54,485 nt of DNA from assembly GCA_023388355.1 (NCBI GenBank), contig JAEWGI010000012.1:1-54485 (forward strand). The letters are read 5' to 3'. Both the position numbers and the translations under genes were made by a program. The DNA comes from Pseudomonadota bacterium. Lineage in GTDB: Bacteria; Pseudomonadota; Gammaproteobacteria; Xanthomonadales; Xanthomonadaceae. This document shows, piece by piece, positions 16,794 to 23,015 of this stretch. The notes beneath the pieces are model-generated. The model was not told where the DNA came from and did not search any database. It saw nothing but the letters and a program-made list of their open reading frames with translations. Each line of letters starts with the position of its first letter. Position 1 is the stretch's first letter.

Positions 16794-17801
16794 ATGACCG
16801 CCCACCGCATTCCCCCCGCCTTGCGCCTGCTGCTCGCGTCGGCGCTGCTGGCACTCGCCCTGCCCGCCGCGGCCGGCGACGCGGCGCAGCCGCGCCTGTA
16901 CCCGCTCACCGCCGACTCGCAGCGACACGCCGACGTGCCGCAGGGCCGCCTGGAAGGACCGTTCGAGTTCCACAGCCGGGTCCTCCCCGGCACCGTGCGC
17001 CGCTACTGGATCCACCTTCCGGCCAACCACGACGCGAGCCGGCCGGCGAACCTGCTGGTGTTCCACGACGGCCAGCGCGCGACCAATCCGGACGGTTCGC
17101 TGCGCGTGCCCGACGTGCTGGACAACCTCATCCACCGCGGCGACATCCCGCCCACCATCGGCGTGTTCGTGACCCCGGGCCATCGCGCCGCGCACTACCC
17201 GGACGACCTCGGCATGTCCAACCCGGACCATCGTGCGCAGGAGTACGACGCGCTCGACGATCGCCATGCGCGCATGCTCGTCGACGAGCTGCTGCCGCAG
17301 GTGGCCGCGCGTCATCGCATCAGCGACGATCCGGCGCGACGCGCGATCGGCGGCACCAGCAGCGGCGCGATCGCGGCCTTCACCGCGGCCTGGCACCGGC
17401 CCGAGGCGTTCGGCAACGTCATCAGCTTCATCGGCAGCTATGTCTCGATCGGCTACCGGCCGGCGCACGATGGCCAGCCGATGGTGCCGGGCGGCGACCT
17501 CTACCCGGGCATGATCCGCAAGAGCGACGTCCGCCCGCTGCGCATCTTCCTGCAGGACGGCAGCAACGACCTCGACAACGAGCACGGCAACTGGTTCCTG
17601 GCCAACCAGCAGATGCTGGCCGCGCTGCGCTGGGCCAATGCGCAGGCCGACCGCGGCGGCAGCGACGGCCCGCGCTACACGCTGGCGCACGCCTGGGGCG
17701 AAGGTGGGCACTCCGACGACCACGGCGGCCGGCTGCTGCCGGACGTGCTGCGCTGGCTGTGGATGCCCGGCGCGCCGCCGCCGGGGCAGGCGCCGGACTG
17801 A
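16794..17801 (+). CDS. Secreted esterase of the enterochelin esterase/D-type fold
   Basis: A 335-residue secreted hydrolase. The signal peptide covers residues 1-27 (ALRLLLASALLALALPAAAG). The alpha/beta hydrolase domain contains the strand RRYWIHLPANHDASRPANLLVFHDGQ, the nucleophile Ser189 in GGTSSGAIAAF, and a late His in AWGEGGHSDDHGG. This is the putative-esterase/Fes/IroE and antigen-85-like group, which cleaves siderophore or sugar esters. The substrate is not predictable; with a xylanase nearby a carbohydrate ester is possible but unsupported. GAGGAG seven bases before the ATG at 16794 decides the start. Confidence 0.82.
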   Translation: MTAHRIPPALRLLLASALLALALPAAAGDAAQPRLYPLTADSQRHADVPQGRLEGPFEFHSRVLPGTVRRYWIHLPANHDASRPANLLVFHDGQRATNPDGSLRVPDVLDNLIHRGDIPPTIGVFVTPGHRAAHYPDDLGMSNPDHRAQEYDALDDRHARMLVDELLPQVAARHRISDDPARRAIGGTSSGAIAAFTAAWHRPEAFGNVISFIGSYVSIGYRPAHDGQPMVPGGDLYPGMIRKSDVRPLRIFLQDGSNDLDNEHGNWFLANQQMLAALRWANAQADRGGSDGPRYTLAHAWGEGGHSDDHGGRLLPDVLRWLWMPGAPPPGQAPD

Positions 17802-17846
17802 GCGGATCGACGCCGTGGCCGGCGCACGCCGCGGCCGAGACCACAT

Positions 17847-18389
17847 CTAGGCGGACAGGGCGACGGGTGATGCGACCAGTTCGGCCCAGGCGCGCTGGCG
17901 GGCGGCAGCATCGTGGCCCAGCGCCAGCCAGGCGCGGTGCGGCTGCAGCAGCGGGTCGGGTACCGGCGAAGCGTTGCCGGCGTAGCTCGACCAGCGGTAG
18001 CGACGCGGATGGGACACCACGCCGGCGCGCACCGGATCGAGTTCGATCTGGCGCTGGCAGCGCAGGATGTCGTCGTCATCGAGCAGCGGGCGGGTGGCGC
18101 AGGGCTGGCTGATGCGGTCCGCGTGGCGCGGGCCCAGGGCCTCGAGCATGCGCGTGGCGTGGCCCGGCGCCATCGGCGTGACCAGCAGCTGGATGCGTTC
18201 GTCCATCAGCACATAGGCGTGCACCGCGCAGAATTCGCGGCGGGCGATCTCGCGCAGGTCGTGCAGGTAGCGGCTGCGGTCGGCATCGCGCAGGAAACAC
18301 CGCTGGCGGCCGTGGCCGTGCTGGACGACATGCTGGGCGATGCCGGGGAGGTCGAGGCTGGGCATGGTCGCGTCCTTGCGATCGGTCAT
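17847..18389 (-). CDS. REP-associated (Y1) transposase homologue lacking catalytic residues
   Basis: A 180-residue protein clearly related to REP-associated tyrosine transposases (RAYT, Y1_Tnp): SLDLPGIAQHVVQHGHGRQRCFL opens the domain, and FCAVHAYVLM and IELDPVRAGVV...RYRWSSY match the family. However, the metal-binding HUH motif (usually MTNHVHLL) reads MDERIQLL at residues 62-69. The segment that normally carries GTLWEGRY is missing. The catalytic tyrosine of RYIELNPVRA is glutamine (RQIELDPVRAG, residues 113-123). The frame is nevertheless intact. It cannot be an active single-strand transposase; either recent decay or domestication as a DNA-binding protein is possible. Start could be 18389 or 18365. 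Confidence 0.75.
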   Translation of the reverse strand: MTDRKDATMPSLDLPGIAQHVVQHGHGRQRCFLRDADRSRYLHDLREIARREFCAVHAYVLMDERIQLLVTPMAPGHATRMLEALGPRHADRISQPCATRPLLDDDDILRCQRQIELDPVRAGVVSHPRRYRWSSYAGNASPVPDPLLQPHRAWLALGHDAAARQRAWAELVASPVALSA

Positions 18390-18483
18390 GCGCAGCGTGG
18401 CCGGGGAATGCGGGGACGGCCGTCGGGCGGCGCCATCCGCGCGCGTAGGAAAACCCCGCTACCGCTTGCCGGCGCCCCTGCGC

Positions 18484-19398
18484 TCAGCCGGCTGCAGCGC
18501 AGTTCGCGGGCGGCAGCGGCAGCGGCGGAAGTTCCGCCGACAGTTCGCTGTCGGCGATGCGGGTGCGGGCCTGGTCGCTGAGCCTGCGCAGGTCGGTCGC
18601 CACGTCGCGCGCCAGCCAGCGCACCGCTTCGTCGGGATGCTGCAGCAGGTCCTGCACCTGCGCCAGATGGCGCTGGTTGCCGGTGGCGCGCAGGGCCAGC
18701 AGCGCGTCGAGCACCACGCCGGTATCGCGGTCCGCCAGCAGCGGCGCGGCGAGGTCGGCGGCGGCGACGTGGCGGGTGCGCGCCAGATCCACCAGCGCCC
18801 GCTGGCGGTCGGCGGCAACGGTGCTGCGCAGGCCGGCGCCGGCCTCGGCGACGTGCAGTTCGATCAGGCGGTTGTCGCCGCGCAGCGATGCGACCTGGGC
18901 GAGAACGCGCCGGAATGCGGGATCGTCCTGTTCGAGATACAACTCGGCCAGCGCGGTGCCGGGCAGCACGTCGCGATTGCCGGCCAGGTCGAACACGCCC
19001 CTGCTGGCGATGGCGATGCCTTCGGGCCCCGGATGTTCGACCAGGAAGTCCTCCAGCTTGGCGCGCATGTCGCGGCGGTCGTTCCAGGCCAGGGTGAGCA
19101 GGTCGCGCAGCATCCGGTCGACATCGGGAGGCGCCGCCGTCGCCACCGCCGCGCCGGCTTCCCGCCCGCCCGCAGGCACCGCCCGCCGCGTTCCGGCAGG
19201 GGTGGCATCGGGCGATGCGAACGCGACCGCGGCAGGTTCCGGACGCGCCTGCGCGCTCGCCGCGTCAGTCGTGGCGGCGGCACCCTGCAGACACTGGCGG
19301 GCATCGCCGCCCGCCAGCGTCATCGTCAGCGCGCCGGCGCCGGCGCCCAGCGCCGCGGCCACGGCCAGGGCCGGCAGCGATGCACGAGTCAAGGCCAT
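18484..19398 (-). CDS. HEAT-like-repeat membrane-anchored protein in xylanase operon
   Basis: A 304-residue protein with an N-terminal membrane anchor or signal (LPALAVAAALGAGAGALTMTLAGG). It is followed by about 60 residues of Ala/Pro-rich linker and a helical-repeat domain. Helix pairs such as LLADRDTGVVLDALLALRATGNQRHLAQVQDLLQ and PDEAVRWLARDVATDLRRLS have the HEAT look. It probably scaffolds protein contacts in the periplasm. It starts only 14 bp after the stop codon of the GH11 xylanase gene on the same strand, so the two are likely co-transcribed; a role in xylanase export or surface display is an inference. The family is not recognised. Confidence 0.55.
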   Translation of the reverse strand: MALTRASLPALAVAAALGAGAGALTMTLAGGDARQCLQGAAATTDAASAQARPEPAAVAFASPDATPAGTRRAVPAGGREAGAAVATAAPPDVDRMLRDLLTLAWNDRRDMRAKLEDFLVEHPGPEGIAIASRGVFDLAGNRDVLPGTALAELYLEQDDPAFRRVLAQVASLRGDNRLIELHVAEAGAGLRSTVAADRQRALVDLARTRHVAAADLAAPLLADRDTGVVLDALLALRATGNQRHLAQVQDLLQHPDEAVRWLARDVATDLRRLSDQARTRIADSELSAELPPLPLPPANCAAAG

Positions 19399-19412
19399 GG
19401 CCGCACGGTCCC

Positions 19413-20462
19413 TCAGAGGTTGCCGAAGCCGATTGCGCCGTTGCAGTGCAGCCATTCGCTGCGGCCGTTGCCGCCGCCGCATTGCCCGTTCTGGTAGACG
19501 CCCGTGTTGTAGGTCTGGTTCTCGGCCTGGCGGACGGCGCCGTCGACGCTGATGTAGTCCACCTGCACGTCGCGGTTGCCGCCGTCGTTGGTGAACTCGA
19601 CCAGGGTGCCGCCGGAGGCCGATGTGTTCACCGTGTAGTTGTTCATGCCGGTGCCCAGCGTCCAGCTGGCGATGGTGGCGTTGTTGACCTTGAACGAGAT
19701 CTGCTCGCCGCCGCTGGTGCCGCGCGCGCGCACCACTACCGTCTTGCCGCCACCGCCGGGAGGCGGATTGGTGCTGCCGCCGGAGCTGACCGTGATGTCG
19801 CTGCTGCCCTGGCTCTGGTAGCCCTCGGTGGCGAACACCATGTAGTCATGGTTGCCGAGGTTCAGTCCGCGGCTGGCCCAGAAGTTGAAATGGTTGGCCA
19901 CGGTGATCGTGCCGGAGATGTTGCCGAATCCCTTCTTCGGCTGGCGCACGCTGAAGTACTGGTAGAAGGTGCTGCTCGGCCCTTCGATCGACGGTGCGTT
20001 GACGCGCTGGCAGCGGCGCACGCTGTAGGTGGCGCCGTCGCTCTGGAAGCTGCCGTAGTCCACGCCTCCCGAGCAGCTGGCCGGGTTGTAGGAACCGTAG
20101 CTCTCGATCACGTAGTACTCGATCAGCGGATTGCGGGTCCAGCCGTAGAGGGCGAGATACGAGTTCTGGCTGTTGTTGACGCCATAGTAGCCGGAGTAGT
20201 TGACCACGCGCGGGCCGCCGGGATTCCAGCCCTTGCCGCCCACCCAGTTGTTGGTGCCGCTGTTCCACTGCGAGCTGTAGCGGCCGTTCGGGTGCAGGGT
20301 CATGCTGGCGCCGCCGGAGTCCTTCCAGAACGTGTAGTAGTAGCCATCGTGGTTGCCGGTGGCGTTGTTGTTGAGGGTCTGCGCATGCACCGCGCCAGCG
20401 AGCAGGCCGGTGGCGCACAGCAGGGCGGTGGCGGACAGGGTGCGGGGAGTGATCCTGGTCAT
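19413..20462 (-). CDS. GH11 endo-1,4-beta-xylanase with C-terminal xylan-binding module
   Basis: A 349-residue secreted xylanase. The signal peptide covers residues 1-27 (ends AVHAQ). The GH11 catalytic domain (28-228) has the diagnostic NPLIEYYVIESYG with nucleophile E115 and VFATEGYQSQGSS with acid/base E213. A Pro/Gly linker (about 230-240) leads to a beta-sandwich module (about 241-310; KTVVVRARGTSGGEQISFKVNN...VQVDYISVDG) of the calcium-dependent CBM60/CBM36 type. A last Cys-containing stretch closes the protein. It hydrolyses internal xylan bonds outside the cell. A xyl-box-like palindrome lies about 220 bp upstream, suggesting XylR-type control. A HEAT-like gene follows in operon. Confidence 0.95.
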   Translation of the reverse strand: MTRITPRTLSATALLCATGLLAGAVHAQTLNNNATGNHDGYYYTFWKDSGGASMTLHPNGRYSSQWNSGTNNWVGGKGWNPGGPRVVNYSGYYGVNNSQNSYLALYGWTRNPLIEYYVIESYGSYNPASCSGGVDYGSFQSDGATYSVRRCQRVNAPSIEGPSSTFYQYFSVRQPKKGFGNISGTITVANHFNFWASRGLNLGNHDYMVFATEGYQSQGSSDITVSSGGSTNPPPGGGGKTVVVRARGTSGGEQISFKVNNATIASWTLGTGMNNYTVNTSASGGTLVEFTNDGGNRDVQVDYISVDGAVRQAENQTYNTGVYQNGQCGGGNGRSEWLHCNGAIGFGNL

Positions 20463-20525
20463 GGTGTAGCTCCATGTGGATGGCGCCCGGCTCGCCGCGA
20501 CCACGCGCGGACGCGGGCGCGGGTT

Positions 20526-20624
20526 TCAGGGGATGGCACGGAGAGTGGACGCCCTGCGCGCGCAGGGCGGGCGGCGTCGCCGCGCAGTTCGCGGCAGGGG
20601 GCGAGGATCGGGATGCTTGGTCAC
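20526..20624 (-). CDS. Possible leader peptide ORF upstream of xylanase gene
   Basis: A 32-codon frame starting at a GTG that follows GGGAGGGA at ideal spacing (VTKHPDPRPLPRTARRRR...). It lies between the xyl-box palindrome and the xylanase gene and ends 63 bp before the xylanase start. The product is Arg/Pro-rich with no known family. Translation is plausible from the ribosome-binding site alone; a regulatory role as a leader is speculation. Confidence 0.25.
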   Translation of the reverse strand: MTKHPDPRPLPRTARRRRPPCARRASTLRAIP

Positions 20625-20662
20625 GACAGTCCCTCCCTGGGTACTGCGGATGGCATGCACTG

Positions 20663-20708
20663 CTGGCCGACGCGCCGGATTGGTAGCGCTACCATCCGGC
20701 GCGGCCAG
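20663..20708. promoter_or_regulatory. xyl-box-like operator nested in a 46-bp palindrome
   Basis: The core TGGTAGCGCTACCA at 20681-20694 is a perfect palindrome of the LacI-family type and resembles the xyl-box described upstream of xylan-utilisation genes in Xanthomonas. It is flanked by further symmetric arms: CGCCGGAT/ATCCGGCG next to the core, then CTGGCCG/CGGCCAG at the outside, with a 1-bp and a 3-bp asymmetry. It lies upstream of the xylanase gene (minus strand). Confidence 0.7.
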
Positions 20709-20869
20709 TAGAGCACCAAGCCCGGGGTCGGAATGCGACGCCGTCCGCGTTTCGGATGCCTGCAGGCGCGTCCTGCGACACGCGGGAGCGCTGATTTCAC
20801 CTGCGCTGCACGCCATGTGGACGCGTTTTTCACACCACCCGCGCAGAGGCACTCGCGTCGTGCGGCGCT

Positions 20870-21127
20870 TCAGGCGGCCCTCGCCACCCCGTGCGATCCG
20901 GTCACGTCGAAAATGCAGAACGCGACCTCCGGCCGTACCGCCGCATAGAGCATCACGTCGATCACCCGCGACACCTCGTCCCACACCGGCGATTCGTAGA
21001 GGTAGCGGGACCGGTCGCTGACGTGGTGGAAATCGCCGTGGAGGTTGTAGACCTCGATCGGCGGCGAAAAGCCCTTGGGAACGACGACGAACGTGCCGTC
21101 GACGCATTCGAACAGGGAATACGACAT
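20870..21127 (-). CDS. Small hypothetical cytosolic protein
   Basis: An 85-residue protein starting MSYSLFECVDGTFVVVPKGF, with a strong Shine-Dalgarno GGAGG six bases before the ATG at 21127. It is soluble and mixed alpha/beta in appearance (PPIEVYNLHGDFHHVSDRSRYLYESPVWDEVSRVIDVMLYAA). I recognise no family. The good ribosome-binding site and the balanced composition, unlike that of shadow frames, support it as real. It reads toward the xylanase regulatory region and has its own 350-bp upstream gap. Confidence 0.6.
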   Translation of the reverse strand: MSYSLFECVDGTFVVVPKGFSPPIEVYNLHGDFHHVSDRSRYLYESPVWDEVSRVIDVMLYAAVRPEVAFCIFDVTGSHGVARAA

Positions 21128-21260
21128 GACGCCTCCTTGCGGCACGGAACTGCACGGGACCTGGGGGAGAACAATGGCCTCGCTGCAGCCCGGGTGCGGG
21201 ACCACTCTACTCCGCCGACATTTCACGCGCATTAACCTTTGTCGCAGTTCGGTTGATGCG

Positions 21261-21291
21261 TGATGAGGCCGCGACGAACAGGGCCTCATCA
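21261..21291. repeat. Inverted repeat with 10-bp arms in the 21128-21484 gap
   Basis: TGATGAGGCC and GGCCTCATCA enclose an 11-base loop. It lies in the divergent 357-bp gap between the small hypothetical gene and the EcsC gene. It is not followed by a U-tract on either strand. The rest of the gap shows no gene. Confidence 0.45.
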
Positions 21292-21484
21292 AGGAGAGCG
21301 ACGATCTCGGCCGCCCCCCCTGTCGCAGGACGTGCGCAAGTCGGCGAAGACCCGGGTCCCGTCCGGCCAGGGCGACCGCGAGCGCTGATCGCGCCACCGG
21401 CTGGCCGGCGCGACTGCCGCCTGCACCGCCACGCGCGCACCCGCAGGCAATGCCGCCGGCGCGCTCCCGCGCTAACGTGTGCGG

Positions 21485-22348
21485 ATGCACGACACCCTGC
21501 CAGCCCTGCTGCCCGACACCGGGCGCGATCTCGACCCCGCCGCGCTGGAGCAACTGCGCCAGGCGCGGACCCTGCTTGAAACCCCGGGCCTGGCCGCGCA
21601 GCTGGCCAACGCGGTCGGCGCACCACTGGAATACGTGATGACCCGGCGGCTGCCGGGGCCGGTCACGCGCCTGGCCAACACCCTGGTGCGCAGGGCCCTG
21701 CAGCAGTCCCTGCGCGCGGCGGTGGCCACGCTCCGCAAGCAGGGCGCGCCGGTGCCGCGCACCCGCACGCACACCGCGGTGGCCGCGGCCACCGGCGCGG
21801 CGGGCGGCGCGTTCGGCCTGGCCGGACTGGCGCTGGAACTGCCGCTGACCACGACCGTGATCCTGCGCTCGATCGCCGAGATCGCACGCGCCGAAGGCGA
21901 GGCGCTGGACGATCCCGCCACCATCCTCGCCTGCTTCGAAGTGCTGACCATGGGTGGCCTCGCCAGCAGCGACGACGGCGCCGAGTCCGGCTACTTCGCC
22001 GCGCGCGCGGTGCTGGCCCAGCAGGTCGCGGCGGCCACCGAGTACGTGGCCGTGCACGGCCTGGTCGGCAAGGGCGGGCCGCTGATCGTGCAGCTGCTGT
22101 CGGCGGTGTCCTCGCGGTTCTCGGTCAACCTGAGCCAGAAGCTGGCGCTGCAGGCGGTGCCGGTGGTGGGCGCGATCACCGGTGCGACGCTCAACACCCT
22201 GTTCATGCGCCACTTCCAGGCCATGGCGCGGGGGCATTTCACGGTGCGGCGGCTGGAGCGCCGCTACGGCGCCGACGTGGTGCGGGGCGCCTGGCGGGCG
22301 CTGGGCGAAGAACCGGCGCGACGCGAGGCGGACCGGTCGCTGCGCTGA
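21485..22348 (+). CDS. EcsC-family protein
   Basis: A 287-residue protein of the EcsC family, named after the third gene of the Bacillus ABC exporter locus. Visible hallmarks are the Gly/Ala-rich membrane-associated segment AAATGAAGGAFGLAGLALELPLTTTVILRSIAEIARAEG (about residues 100-140) and the later LIVQLLSAVSSRFSVNLSQKLALQAVPVVGAITGATLNTLFM (about 205-245), followed by an amphipathic C-terminus ending in the typical FTVRRLERRYG. The biochemical role is unknown. A GTG two codons upstream is an alternative start. It lies 85 bp before the sigma-factor gene on the same strand. Confidence 0.85.
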   Translation: MHDTLPALLPDTGRDLDPAALEQLRQARTLLETPGLAAQLANAVGAPLEYVMTRRLPGPVTRLANTLVRRALQQSLRAAVATLRKQGAPVPRTRTHTAVAAATGAAGGAFGLAGLALELPLTTTVILRSIAEIARAEGEALDDPATILACFEVLTMGGLASSDDGAESGYFAARAVLAQQVAAATEYVAVHGLVGKGGPLIVQLLSAVSSRFSVNLSQKLALQAVPVVGAITGATLNTLFMRHFQAMARGHFTVRRLERRYGADVVRGAWRALGEEPARREADRSLR

Positions 22349-22433
22349 GCGTGGCACCCGACGCAGGCCAGGCAGGTTTGCGCCCCACCCGGGCGGATGC
22401 TAGCGTCGCCCGCGAATCACCAGGTCGCAAGGC

Positions 22434-23015
22434 GTGTCAGGCGAAGACATCACCCAGCTGCTCGCGCAGGCGCGCGATGGCGGAACAGCGCGCATGGATG
22501 CGGTGTTCGAGGCCCTGTATCCGGAGCTGCGGCGACTGGCCGGCTCGCGCATGGCGGGGCGTGATTCCACCCTGACCCCGACCGTGCTGGTGCACGAGCT
22601 GTTCCTGCGCATCAGCCAGGGCGCGCCGCTGACGGTGGTCGACCGCCAGCATTTCTTCGCCGCCTCGGCGCGGGCGATGCGCTGGATCCTGGTCGAGCAC
22701 GCGCGCCAGCGCGCCACCGACAAGCGCGGCGGCGACCAGGTCATGGTCAGCCTCGACGACCGCATCCCAGACGCGCCGCAGGCGCGCACCAGCATGCTCG
22801 CGCTGGAGCAGGGCCTGCAGGCGCTGGAGACGATCAGCCCGCAGCGGCGGCAGATCGTGGAGCTGCGCTGGCTGGCCGGCATGGAGTTCGCGGAGATCGC
22901 AGGCGTGCTCAAGGTCTCCGAGCGCACCGTCTACCGCGAATGGGACCGCGCGCGCGCCTTCCTCCAGGCCATGCTCGACGACGAAGCGGACAATGGGGCG
23001 CGCGATGGAGCCTGA
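22434..23015 (+). CDS. ECF-type RNA polymerase sigma factor (TIGR02999/ECF43-like)
   Basis: A 193-residue alternative sigma factor. Region 2 covers about residues 15-95 (MDAVFEALYPELRRLAGSRMAG...HFFAASARAMRWILVEHARQRAT), and region 4 about 120-180 (ALQALETISPQRRQIVELRWLAGMEFAEIAGVLKVSERTVYREWDRARAFLQ). The ARAMRWILVEHARQR signature and overall layout are those of the ECF subgroup annotated TIGR02999. That group is typically encoded beside Ser/Thr kinases and has no anti-sigma factor, with phosphorylation as the switch. The start is GTG. It overlaps the following kinase gene by 23 bp, so the pair is a single unit. Confidence 0.93.
   Translation: MSGEDITQLLAQARDGGTARMDAVFEALYPELRRLAGSRMAGRDSTLTPTVLVHELFLRISQGAPLTVVDRQHFFAASARAMRWILVEHARQRATDKRGGDQVMVSLDDRIPDAPQARTSMLALEQGLQALETISPQRRQIVELRWLAGMEFAEIAGVLKVSERTVYREWDRARAFLQAMLDDEADNGARDGA

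Noticed and set aside
22434..22440. TGTCAG at the sigma-factor start as a fourth promoter copy
   Set aside because: It lies at the start codon itself and no CGTGG follows at 16 bp; treated as coincidence.
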